NCBI GenBank assembly: GCA_016786845.1
Contig: JAEUVB010000006.1
Span: forward strand, 1 to 44,035
Reading direction: 5' to 3'
DNA: 44,035 nucleotides
DNA from: Chitinophagaceae bacterium
Lineage (GTDB): Bacteria > Bacteroidota > Bacteroidia > Chitinophagales > Chitinophagaceae
The notes beneath the pieces are model-generated. The model saw only the letters and a list, made by a program, of their open reading frames with translations. It was not told the origin of the DNA and made no database searches. The translations under genes and the position numbers were made by a program. This document shows, one piece after another, positions 18,091 through 25,442 of the stretch (positions are counted from its first letter, which is position 1; each line of letters begins with the position of its first letter).

Positions 18091-19385
18091 CCTTTTGCTG
18101 CAAAGGCTTTGATACCCGACACCAGCTTATCTAAATCTTCCAACGTAGTATAAACATTGGGTGTGATGCGCACCCCGTGAATATTTTCCCAATTGATGGC
18201 GACTGTATGAATTTTGTATTTATCCATTAGAAAAGCATCCAGGTCTTCCGGTTTTTTGCCTTCAAATCCAATATTGCCAATGGCGCAGCTATATCCTTTT
18301 TTCAAAGGGGTATTTATTTTCACACCTTCCAAATGTTTTACCTGATCGATCCAGTATTGCTTGAGGTAAAATAAGCGAGCTTCCTTTCTGGCACCCCCAA
18401 TCATATTGTAAAAGTCGATGGCCTTTGCCGTGGCTTGTTCAATAAAGAAAGGTCTGGTGCCCAGGACTTCAAACTTTCGAATATCATCTTTGTAAGGATC
18501 ATCGCAACCAAATAAAGGGTATAGCGATTTTATTTTATCTTTTTTCACATACATAAAACCTGTACCGATGCTCGCGCAAAGCCATTTATGCAGACTAGTA
18601 CCAAAGTAATCGCAACCCAATTCAGGAATGCTGTATTCAAAATGTGCAAATGAATGAGCTCCATCTACGAGGACTTCAATACCCTGTTCATGCGCTGCAT
18701 CGGCTATCGGACGCACCGGCAAAATTTGTCCATTCCAATTGATGATATGGGTGATATGGACCACCTTGGTTCGGGCGGAGAATTTATCAGTATAAGATTG
18801 TATCAGATATTCGTCATCGGTCGAAGGCAAATCCAGATTGACCCAAACCAATTTGATTCCATCTCTTATTTCACGCTGTTTCCAGGCATTGATCATATTC
18901 GGATAATCCTGCTTCGCGAGGACCACTTCATCACCCGCCTTCAAGGGCAATCCGAAAATAATGGTTTCCAGGGCTTCTGAAGCGTTTCTGTTAAGGGCCA
19001 GTTCCTCAGGCGAAACTCCGGCCATCTCTGCCAGTCTTTCGCGTAATGGCTCTCTGCCCATATCCAGAACCCGCCACATATAGTAGCTGGGTGCTTCATT
19101 ACTTAAGTCGTAATAGCGCTTCATGGCATCCTGTACTATTTTGGGGGCCGGACTGACACCTCCATTATTTAAATTAATCAATCCGGGAGAAGTGGTATAA
19201 GCTTGTTGTACGGTATACCAAAAATCTTCATTTCCGGCTAAGGATTCAGGATCATGGTCGGCAAAGTGTTCTGAAGATTCATTCAGTTTGCGATTCCATG
19301 CCTGACTATTCAAAGCGGGAAGTAAAAAGAAAAGAGAGGCTAATCCGGATTTCTGCAAAAAGCCCCGGCGTGATTGGAAGTCCAT
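18087..19385 (-). CDS. Tat-exported class V PLP-dependent aminotransferase-fold enzyme
   Basis: A 432-residue enzyme with the fold of cysteine desulfurases and isopenicillin N epimerase. The N-terminus carries a twin-arginine signal (SRRGFLQKSGL then a hydrophobic run ending NSQA), so the folded, cofactor-loaded protein is probably exported by Tat. The PLP Schiff-base lysine is in GTSLHKWLCASIGTG (about residue 267), the cofactor-binding Asp in EVLVDGAHSFAHF, and NLNNGGVSPAP is the N-terminal signature of the isopenicillin N epimerase-like subgroup. The substrate is unknown, and beta-lactam biosynthesis is not implied since no such genes are present. It ends convergently against the beta-barrel gene. 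Confidence 0.88.
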   Translation of the reverse strand: MDFQSRRGFLQKSGLASLFFLLPALNSQAWNRKLNESSEHFADHDPESLAGNEDFWYTVQQAYTTSPGLINLNNGGVSPAPKIVQDAMKRYYDLSNEAPSYYMWRVLDMGREPLRERLAEMAGVSPEELALNRNASEALETIIFGLPLKAGDEVVLAKQDYPNMINAWKQREIRDGIKLVWVNLDLPSTDDEYLIQSYTDKFSARTKVVHITHIINWNGQILPVRPIADAAHEQGIEVLVDGAHSFAHFEYSIPELGCDYFGTSLHKWLCASIGTGFMYVKKDKIKSLYPLFGCDDPYKDDIRKFEVLGTRPFFIEQATAKAIDFYNMIGGARKEARLFYLKQYWIDQVKHLEGVKINTPLKKGYSCAIGNIGFEGKKPEDLDAFLMDKYKIHTVAINWENIHGVRITPNVYTTLEDLDKLVSGIKAFAAKG

Positions 19386-19570
19386 AGGTTGAGGTTGATG
19401 GATAAATTTACACGAAAATGTGCATTTTTAAAAGGAATTCAAAGCGGTATTTCATTGTTGAATGGTTTCAGACTGCCATTCGTGCTTTTTATTTGATAAA
19501 CAGGAATGAAATTGATTGTGTGACCTCCGGAATCAAGATGTCTTTCTGTACTATTCCTTCAGAATTAACT

Positions 19571-19578
19571 TACTTTTG
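19571..19578 (+). promoter_or_regulatory. -7 box for hflX
   Basis: TACTTTTG matches the Bacteroidota -7 consensus and predicts transcription starting near 19585. This rules out the upstream in-frame TTG at 19516 and favours the TTG at 19603 as the hflX start. Confidence 0.5.
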
Positions 19579-19602
19579 TCTCACTTAAATACACTCCCGC
19601 TT

Positions 19603-20796
19603 TTGATAGAAAAAAAAATAAACCTACAGCAACAAGAAGTCAATGTGATTCTTGCCGGCTGGTTGCCACAGGGTAAACCTGAATCATTGATCAATGAATA
19701 TTTGGATGAGCTTTCTTTTCTTGCCGAAACAGCCGGTGCGAAAGAAGTCAAACGTTTCTACCAAAAATTAGATCATCCCGATAGCCGAACTTTCCTTGGC
19801 AAAGGCAAACTGGAAGAGATTCAAAAATATATTTCCACGCATCAAATTGATCTGGTCATTTTTGATGATGAATTGACCGGTTCTCAGATCTCGAATATCG
19901 AAGAAGTACTCAAGCGAAAGGTGATCGACCGAAGCGATCTCATCCTCGACATCTTTGCAGCCCGGGCGAAAACAGCTCAGGCCAAAGTACAGGTTGAGCT
20001 TGCACAATATCAATATATCCTGCCTCGCCTGAAAGGGATGTGGAAACATTTGGAACGCCAGGGAGGAGGTATCGGGAGTCGCGGACCGGGGGAAACGGAG
20101 ATTGAAACGGATCGTCGTATTGTGAAAGACAAAATTGCGTTATTGCGTAAACGTCTGTTGGAGATCGACAAACAATCTTTTACCCAACGAAAAGATCGTG
20201 GTGAATTTATCCGTGTGTCATTAGTGGGATATACCAATGTAGGCAAATCAACATTGATGCAATTACTCAGTAAGTCTGATGTATTTGCCGAAAACAAACT
20301 TTTTGCCACCCTTGACACCACCACAAGAAAAGTAGTTTTTGACCGCACGCCTTTTCTGTTGAGTGACACGGTTGGGTTCATCCGTAAGCTCCCTCACCAT
20401 TTAATTGAGAGTTTTAAGAGTACCCTCGATGAAGTCAGGGAAGCAGATATCCTATTACATGTGGTGGATATTTCACATCCGCATTATGAGGATCATATAG
20501 CCGTGGTAAAACAAACTTTACATGAATTGAAAGCCGATGATAAGCCCACCATTTTCATCTTCAACAAAATGGATCTCTACGAAAAACAGACCTTTGATGA
20601 ATGGTTGGATGATGAGGTGAAGCAAGATCTGTTGCTGCAATTAAAAAAGCGATGGGATCATGAAACAGGGCATCAAGCGATATTTGTTTCGGCAACAGAA
20701 AAAAGAAATATTGATGCTTTGCGCGATAATATTTTACATAAAGTGAAAGAAATGTATGGGATCAGGTATCCTTACAAAAAGGTCTTTTACGAGTGA
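19603..20796 (+). CDS. hflX: GTPase HflX (ribosome-associated)
   Basis: A 397-residue ribosome-binding GTPase that splits stalled or heat-damaged ribosomes. The N-terminal HflX domain has the FLGKGKLEEI motif and the linker signature GGGIGSRGPGETEIETDRR. The G domain starts near residue 209 with GYTNVGKST (G1), continues with DTVGFIRKLPHHL (G3) and NKMD (G4), and ends with a SATE-type G5. There is no ATG before the conserved region; the likely start is TTG at 19603 (TTG-ATA-GAA-AAA), 18 nt after the predicted transcription start. A longer TTG start at 19516 gives an N-terminus unlike the family. No hfq or hflKC neighbours are seen. Confidence 0.93.
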   Translation: MIEKKINLQQQEVNVILAGWLPQGKPESLINEYLDELSFLAETAGAKEVKRFYQKLDHPDSRTFLGKGKLEEIQKYISTHQIDLVIFDDELTGSQISNIEEVLKRKVIDRSDLILDIFAARAKTAQAKVQVELAQYQYILPRLKGMWKHLERQGGGIGSRGPGETEIETDRRIVKDKIALLRKRLLEIDKQSFTQRKDRGEFIRVSLVGYTNVGKSTLMQLLSKSDVFAENKLFATLDTTTRKVVFDRTPFLLSDTVGFIRKLPHHLIESFKSTLDEVREADILLHVVDISHPHYEDHIAVVKQTLHELKADDKPTIFIFNKMDLYEKQTFDEWLDDEVKQDLLLQLKKRWDHETGHQAIFVSATEKRNIDALRDNILHKVKEMYGIRYPYKKVFYE

Positions 20797-20801
20797 AGAT
20801 G

Positions 20802-21059
20802 AAGGGAACACGGAGAGAACGGATAGATGGATTTTCACAGATTGGTCATTTTGCCGTATCCGGTCTCAGGACAAACACTTTATTGGTAACCTATTTCATA
20901 AAAAGTTTCGTTAGAGGAATGCAAGAACCCAATACTTTAGTGGTGGATGCCGAAAGCTCGACCAAAATGGTAGGCCTAATTTTATAACCTGGACTAGTTT
21001 TAAGAATATCCCGCAATAAAATCCTTAAATCTTTTCATCTGTCCAATCCGTGTTCCCTT
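20802..21059. repeat. Intergenic segment bounded by 13-bp inverted repeats
   Basis: AAGGGAACACGGA (20802-20814) and its exact reverse complement TCCGTGTTCCCTT (21047-21059) bracket a 258-bp non-coding segment between hflX and the OmpA-domain gene. The inner flanks are also similar (ATGgATTTtcACAGATTGG on one side, ATTGGACAGATG on the other). Bacteroidota intergenic DNA often carries such ACGGAT/ACAGATT elements. The 64-codon frame inside (20793-20987) has no protein signature. Confidence 0.5.
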
Positions 21060-21064
21060 TGTAA

Positions 21065-21556
21065 CTATTTACACGGATCACCGACGACCAATCCACCGCC
21101 ATCGGTTGGCATTCCACCAATGGGCCGGCCTCTTAATGAAGCATTTACCACAGTAATTCTCTGGTTTTGGCTACGGCCTTCAGGGGTATTTCCGGAGGCT
21201 ATGGGCTTGGTATTTCCGAACCCTACCGGCAGGAGACGTTTACAGTCAATGCCATGCGCGATCAACCATTTTACCACCGCCATGGCCCGTTTTTCGCTAA
21301 GGCCTTGTTGTTTTACCGGCGGCATATCATTGTCGGTATGGCCCTCAATCCGGAGCAGGGTGATATAGGTTTTACTTTCCAGGTAGAGCTGAATGTGTTT
21401 GAGGGCGGCATCACTTTCAGGCTTGAGCACATCTGTACCGGTTTGAAAGACAATAGATGACGGTAATTCCAGCACATTTCCATTGACGGTAAAGCTTTGG
21501 GCTGAACCGGACAAAGCAGAAATGGCAACAAATAGGAGCAGGATCATTTTTTTCAT
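21065..21556 (-). CDS. Small OmpA-domain protein
   Basis: A 163-residue secreted protein: signal peptide (KKMILLLFVAISALSGSAQ), then a single OmpA C-terminal peptidoglycan-binding domain. The signature is clear in RIEGHTDNDMP, LSEKRAMAVVKWL and GFGNTKPIASGNTPEGRSQNQR, which supply the Asp and Arg that bind diaminopimelate. There is no barrel and no lipobox, so it is probably a soluble periplasmic wall-binding protein or part of a larger assembly. A Pro/Gly-rich tail of about 20 residues follows. A gene this small with the domain right after the signal peptide is less common than Pal-type lipoproteins. Confidence 0.88.
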   Translation of the reverse strand: MKKMILLLFVAISALSGSAQSFTVNGNVLELPSSIVFQTGTDVLKPESDAALKHIQLYLESKTYITLLRIEGHTDNDMPPVKQQGLSEKRAMAVVKWLIAHGIDCKRLLPVGFGNTKPIASGNTPEGRSQNQRITVVNASLRGRPIGGMPTDGGGLVVGDPCK

Positions 21557-21624
21557 CCCATAAAGGTATAAATTCCTTTCAAAAGCCCCGTTCAGTCGCC
21601 TTATAAATTAATTCAGGAATAAAA

Positions 21625-21654
21625 TTTGTTGTTTTCTTTTTTTTGCTATTTTTG
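21625..21654 (+). promoter_or_regulatory. Promoter of tRNA-Asn
   Basis: TTTG (21625-21628) and TATTTTTG (21647-21654) with an 18-bp spacer. The -7 box is an exact TAnnTTTG match about 57 bp before the mature tRNA 5' end. Confidence 0.5.
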
Positions 21655-21710
21655 CACCCCATCAGATTCCTTGTTAGCCTTTAGGCGGAATGAATTTAAG
21701 ATGAACACAC

Positions 21711-21784
21711 TCCTTCTTAGCTCAGTTGGTTAGAGCATCTGACTGTTAATCAGAGGGTCACTGGTTCAAGTCCAGTAGAAGGAG
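21711..21784 (+). tRNA. tRNA-Asn (anticodon GTT)
   Basis: All four arms pair perfectly: acceptor TCCTTCT/AGAAGGA, D stem GCTC/GAGC, anticodon stem TCTGA/TCAGA with loop CTGTTAA (anticodon GTT), T stem ACTGG/CCAGT with loop TTCAAGT. The discriminator is G and CCA is not encoded (GCA follows). A terminator lies 7 bp downstream. Confidence 0.97.
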
Positions 21785-21790
21785 CAGAAA

Positions 21791-21819
21791 AGACGTCCAG
21801 GCTTGGGCGTCTTTTTTTT
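21791..21819 (+). terminator. tRNA-Asn terminator
   Basis: GACGTCC-AGGCTT-GGGCGTC (7-bp stem with one G-T pair) followed by eight T. Confidence 0.9.
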
Positions 21820-21832
21820 ATTCCATTTTATG

Positions 21833-21909
21833 AACTTCTTAGCTCAGTTGGCTAGAGCACTCCGGTTGAACATCCGGGAGGGTTACTGATTCAAGCTTAG
21901 TAGAAGGAA
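21833..21909 (+). pseudogene. Degenerate tandem copy of tRNA-Asn
   Basis: The sequence follows the tRNA-Asn at 21711 base for base in the D arm (GCTCAGTTGG) and the 3' end (AGAAGGA), but two acceptor pairs are lost. The anticodon arm is replaced by CTCCGGTTGAACATCCGGGAG, which makes the arm three bases longer, and the T stem now contains a G-T and weaker pairs. A weakened copy of the terminator (about 21917-21944) follows. It is a tandem duplication of a 122-bp tRNA-plus-terminator unit in decay. A functional tRNA with another anticodon is unlikely given the broken acceptor. Confidence 0.75.
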
Positions 21910-21957
21910 CAGGAAAGAAGTCCAGGTTTGGGCGTCTTTTTTTTATTCCATTTTATG

Positions 21958-21993
21958 AACTTCTTAGCCCAGTTGGCTAGAGCACCCCGGATG
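21958..21993 (+). pseudogene. Truncated third copy of the tRNA-Asn unit
   Basis: AACTTCTTAGCCCAGTTGG and the following TAGAGCACCCCGG repeat the first half of the copy at 21833, 125 bp later, and then similarity stops. It borders the 3' end of the DUF2306 gene (22035). Confidence 0.7.
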
Positions 21994-22034
21994 TTTATGC
22001 TAGTCCGCTCGGTTACTTTTCTCTTTGCAAGTAG

Positions 22035-22679
22035 TTATCTTTGTTTAGATGTATGTCCGGTATACTTTATAATGATGATGGAAATCCCCAAATTAAATAC
22101 CCAACCCAGCCAAACAACAATTTTGTAGGTATCCATCGGTGGCAGTTCAAGGGTATGGACAATAAGCCATTTAAACAATCGTAAACTGATTGCCGAAAGA
22201 GTTAAGGCGTAACTTAAAATCATAAAGGACCGATGTGCCAAATATTTTTTTTGCTTTATTTTGAGCAAAGCCAGCAGCGTAAAACAAAACCATAATATTG
22301 CTAACAGACAAAAGGATATCTTAGAATAAATACCACCGTTGCCATAATACCCCATCACTAATCCGGAAGGTGAAGCGAAAACAAGGATAAGCGAAATATA
22401 TGCATACCCCATTCCTTTATGAAGGCCTGAAAATTTTTGTCTGAGCCATGTTGAAAATTGGAAAGCACCGAATATTAAAACGAAAATACTTGTATAGACA
22501 TGGGTAAAGAAGGCCATTTGATAATGAAACAATTTAATCTCATCTTCCTTTAATGCTAAAAAAGCTGCAGTAAAATTGACCGGCACATATTGCAAGGTGA
22601 TTAAGATCATCAGGTATGTGAAAAAAAACAAGGAAGAATAGATCACACACTTCAACAGGATGTCCGGTGTTATTCTCAT
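22035..22679 (-). CDS. DUF2306 integral membrane protein
   Basis: A 214-residue polytopic membrane protein with about six hydrophobic segments. HYQMAFFTHVYTSIFVLIFGAFQF, the basic loop HKGMGYAYI and the final half with AHRSFMILSYALTLSAISLRL are the marks of the DUF2306 family. Conserved histidines face the membrane in that family, and a haem- or quinone-linked role has been suspected but not shown. ATG at 22679 is 2 bp after the stop of the dipeptidase gene; a TTG two codons earlier would overlap it. It is the last gene of a three-gene envelope operon. Confidence 0.82.
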   Translation of the reverse strand: MRITPDILLKCVIYSSLFFFTYLMILITLQYVPVNFTAAFLALKEDEIKLFHYQMAFFTHVYTSIFVLIFGAFQFSTWLRQKFSGLHKGMGYAYISLILVFASPSGLVMGYYGNGGIYSKISFCLLAILWFCFTLLALLKIKQKKYLAHRSFMILSYALTLSAISLRLFKWLIVHTLELPPMDTYKIVVWLGWVFNLGISIIIIKYTGHTSKQR

Positions 22680-22681
22680 CT

Positions 22682-23380
22682 TCAATTACAATTCCATTGA
22701 AAGTTTGAAGTTGGAAAATCTGTTCGGTTAAAATTAAAATGCCACCATTCTTTCTCATAGGGCAGAAATTTTGCCTCCAACATCAAATCCCTTAATATCT
22801 TTCTGTTTTTCCTTTCCTGACTATTTGGGCGGGTGTTTATGTAATGAGCATTTTCCGAAAAATCATCAAATTGGGTACCCATGTTGAGGGGTTTACCATC
22901 GAAGTCGGCCAATCCAACATCTACTGCACATCCACGGTTATGTTTCGATCCATTTTTAGGATGAGCCACGTAATCGGGATTTTGAACGAGGTCATACATT
23001 TTTTGTTGCAAAGAAATTGGCCTGAAGCAATCATATATTATTATTCTAAGCTTTTGCTTTTGAGCCAGTTGATTCGCTTGCAACAATGCACGCGCCACTT
23101 CATCTCTTAAATAACATTCCGGACAAGGATAGATCTGTTGTCTCGTGAAATTGTTTTGAGTGGCATAGACCATGTCATTGATAAAACCTAAGCTATCCAA
23201 ATTTACCCGAACCAAGCCTTCATGTATAGTTTCGCTGTGCTCATCACGCACTTCTACATCAGCAGGTGCGGATACATTTATTTTTTGATTGACCATATGA
23301 TTCTTTGGTGCATCATCACAACTCAGAAGCAGATTAGCCCCTGCCAAAACTATCATAATATTCCTTGGCATTCTTTTCAT
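22682..23380 (-). CDS. D-Ala-D-Ala dipeptidase-like (VanX/M15D) lipoprotein
   Basis: A 232-residue lipoprotein (lipobox LLLSC at the end of the signal peptide) with a complete M15D zinc-peptidase domain. The active site is readable: the Arg of YDCFRP, zinc ligands His and Asp in SKHNRGCAVDVG (near residue 145), and the catalytic Glu and third His ligand in EKEWWHF (near 211). Enzymes of this family cleave D-Ala-D-Ala; a periplasmic lipoprotein form fits turnover of wall dipeptide rather than vancomycin resistance, as no vanH/vanA partners are seen. The gene overlaps the 3' end of the YARHG lipoprotein gene by 47 bp; a shorter start at 23356 is possible. Confidence 0.88.
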   Translation of the reverse strand: MKRMPRNIMIVLAGANLLLSCDDAPKNHMVNQKINVSAPADVEVRDEHSETIHEGLVRVNLDSLGFINDMVYATQNNFTRQQIYPCPECYLRDEVARALLQANQLAQKQKLRIIIYDCFRPISLQQKMYDLVQNPDYVAHPKNGSKHNRGCAVDVGLADFDGKPLNMGTQFDDFSENAHYINTRPNSQERKNRKILRDLMLEAKFLPYEKEWWHFNFNRTDFPTSNFQWNCN

Positions 23381-24299
23381 ATTTCAACATGAGTTCAATA
23401 TTCTTTTTTTCAATTTCCGTTAAATCACTTTTTATATCTACATGCACGGGAATATACCAGGATTGTGCATCAAAGAAAACGCGCAAAGGCCTGTTTTTAA
23501 ATGAATAACCATGCCTTGCATAAATCGTGTTTCGGATAATGAGCAAATCTCCTTTTTTAAGATTCTCTACATCCTTCTTTGTCAGCAGGGTTGAAGAAGC
23601 ATTGATTTTATAAATTAATTCAGTGGCCGCTGAGAATTCACTATAAAAATCACCAAAGGCTTCTCTTTCTTCTTTATCCTCAATTTTGGTTTTCTTTTCC
23701 TTCTCCCAATTCCCATATCTTCTTGAATACTCCAACATTTGTTCAGGATTATAGCTGAAAACCTTTTTCTGCAATTCATATACGCGTTCAGGTATTTCAA
23801 TTTTATTATTGGCTCGCCAGGTGCCCTTTATAACGGAATCATGTTTGAGAATTTCAAAGGTAAATTTCCCGTCGTATCGGTCATCTCCCGGCTCCGAAAC
23901 TGAAAAATGATAGCTGCTGTCCAGTTCTTTGTAAACACCGTGAAAAGGCCGGTAGTTTCCGGCTACGACACTGTGACCGGTAACCTCATTTCCATTGAAT
24001 TCATCAATGGAAATATTAATTTTATTCTCCCGAAACCAAGCCAAACCTTCATCTATATAAATATTTTTATGGTCATTTTCTGTTTCCGGTTTTCGAAAAT
24101 AGCCTACCCAAAAACCCAGCATGTCGTTTTGATGATTAACCGTTAAATTCGTATTAGCTTTTACCGGAGTGTTTTCCTTTTTATCGCTTGTAACCTGGCT
24201 GACTTCATCTTCAACCTTTTGATCACTGTTTTTAATCGCTTCCTCACAACCCGAGAGCAGAAGAATCATCACGAATGAAAAGAAAATTGTATGCTTCAT
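23334..24299 (-). CDS. YARHG-domain lipoprotein
   Basis: A 321-residue lipoprotein: signal peptide with lipobox LLLSGC, a linker rich in Lys, Glu and Asp, a beta-rich middle domain (about 55-170), and a C-terminal YARHG domain whose signature is IIRNTIYARHGYSF (near 258) followed by the F-x-x-x-x-W-Y pattern (FFDAQSWYIP). YARHG is an extracellular domain of unknown function that is fused to peptidases, kinases and lipoproteins. It heads the operon with the VanX-type peptidase and the DUF2306 membrane protein, so a cell-wall link is likely. A 7-bp inverted repeat lies just before the start. Confidence 0.83.
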   Translation of the reverse strand: MKHTIFFSFVMILLLSGCEEAIKNSDQKVEDEVSQVTSDKKENTPVKANTNLTVNHQNDMLGFWVGYFRKPETENDHKNIYIDEGLAWFRENKINISIDEFNGNEVTGHSVVAGNYRPFHGVYKELDSSYHFSVSEPGDDRYDGKFTFEILKHDSVIKGTWRANNKIEIPERVYELQKKVFSYNPEQMLEYSRRYGNWEKEKKTKIEDKEEREAFGDFYSEFSAATELIYKINASSTLLTKKDVENLKKGDLLIIRNTIYARHGYSFKNRPLRVFFDAQSWYIPVHVDIKSDLTEIEKKNIELMLKYEKNAKEYYDSFGRG

Positions 24300-24301
24300 G
24301 T

Positions 24302-24320
24302 AATTTCAATTTGTGAAATT
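24302..24320. promoter_or_regulatory. Inverted repeat before the YARHG operon
   Basis: AATTTCA-ATTTG-TGAAATT, perfect 7-bp arms, centred 12 bp upstream of the YARHG gene start (24299). It could be an operator or a leader hairpin; no known regulator pattern is recognised. Confidence 0.3.
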
Positions 24321-24467
24321 CGATTTCGTATTTTATGGTTTGTTTTGGGAAAGGTATCCATTTGAATCTGTTTCCCGATTGGACAGGATCCATTTAAAAA
24401 ATCAGTCCTCAGCTACTACGAATTTACTATTTGATATCCAACAAATTCCGACAAAATTTTTACCCCT

Positions 24468-24531
24468 TGGTGCGTGTCTTCACGCACCAGAATCAGAATG
24501 ACTCGTATGCGTTGCGTGAAGACACGCACCA
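24468..24531. repeat. REP-like double hairpin (BIME-like)
   Basis: A 19-bp perfect inverted repeat (24468-24486 and 24513-24531) around a 26-bp centre. Each arm is itself a hairpin: GGTGCGTG-TCTT-CACGCACC on the left (24469-24488) and TGCGTG-AAGA-CACGCA on the right. Two palindromic units in opposite orientation is the layout of bacterial interspersed mosaic elements. It could also act as a transcription stop. Confidence 0.7.
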
Positions 24532-24633
24532 CGGAGTATAGAACCTGTGTTTTAGGTTTTCTGACACCACTTCGCGACATCCGGATGTAAGCCGGCAGGA
24601 TTTTGTTTGAGCATCGCGCTATCGCGTTGAAGA

Positions 24634-25219
24634 TTCAACAAATCCCGTGGAAGATTCAACAAATTCCGTGGAGTTTCAACAAATCCCGTTGGAGTTTCAA
24701 CAAATCCCGTTGAGATTCAACAAATCCCGTTGGAGATTCAACAAATCCCTTTGGAGTTTGGCCTGATCTTGACGGAGTGCCGCCATACTTCAACGGGTTT
24801 AGCCTAACCCCAACAGAGTTTGGTCTAACCCCAACCGAGTTTAGCCTAACCCCATCGGGTTTTAGCCTAACCCCAACGGACTTTGGTCTAACCCCAACTG
24901 GTTTTGGCCTAACCCCAACAAAGTTTGGCCTAACCCCAACAAAGTTTGGCCTAACCCCAACGGAGTTTGGCCTAACCCCAACGGAGTTTGGCCTAACCCC
25001 AACGGAGTTTGGCCTAACCCCAACGGAGTTTGGCCTAACCCCAACGGAGTTTGGCCAACCTTTAACGGAGTTTGGCCAACATTCTACGGGTTTTGGCGTA
25101 ATCCCAACCGGGAGCCGGCTACTTCCAACAAATGTTGGACCCACTTGGAGAAAAATTCGCCTCACTTCAAAAAATGTTCGCCTACATTCAACAAAGGATC
25201 GCCTGCTTTCAATGAATGG
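24634..25219. repeat. 21-bp tandem repeat array 2 (28 units)
   Basis: Units start every 21 bp (two early units are 20 bp): six of type TTCAACAAATCCCGTTGGAG, two transitional, about fourteen of type TGGCCTAACCCCAACGGAG with identical copies at 24947-25051, and a run at the end (25115-25219) returning to TTCAACAAA next to CGCCTnC. The subfamilies grade into each other, so they share an origin. TTCAACAAA also resembles the TTCAAAGCAAA core of the array at 143-394. No flanking cas genes and no spacers: it is a pure tandem array, not CRISPR. Confidence 0.9.
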
Positions 25220-25442
25220 GGGCCTAGCTGTATGACCCGGGTGCTATAATAGGCTGGATTTCATCCTTCTATGTTTCATTTTAACTCACTTGGATCGTTA
25301 AGTGTGATAAACCGTTCATTTATTTACGCGAGTGAACTCAGTACTTGAAAAATTTAATCGTGATTCCTAAAAAATTCTCGGTCGGCCTCAAGCCACTCAC
25401 CACGGAGTGAAAAAAAATGCTCAACAAAACCTTTTACATTCA

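Larger units (their letters stand above)
24300..25442. other. Gene-free repeat block
   Basis: 1.1 kb with no credible gene. It contains the operator-like inverted repeat (24302), a REP-like double hairpin (24468-24531), a 21-bp tandem array (24634-25219) and about 200 bp of unremarkable AT-rich sequence. Frames of 150-170 codons on both strands within the array are products of the 21-bp period. Confidence 0.75.

Noticed and set aside
20793..20987. A 64-residue gene after hflX
   Set aside because: No recognisable protein feature, lies within an inverted-repeat segment, and overlaps the end of hflX.
21833..21909. A functional second tRNA with a new anticodon
   Set aside because: Two acceptor pairs are lost and the anticodon arm is three bases too long; it is better explained as a decaying duplicate.
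22682..23380. Vancomycin-resistance vanX
   Set aside because: The VanX-type domain is present, but it is a lipoprotein without vanH, vanA or a regulator; ordinary wall turnover is more likely.
24656..25235. Long open frames (152 and 169 codons) on both strands in the 21-bp array
   Set aside because: They follow from the period being a multiple of three; repeats of seven residues without signal peptide, membrane segment or known domain, on both strands at once.
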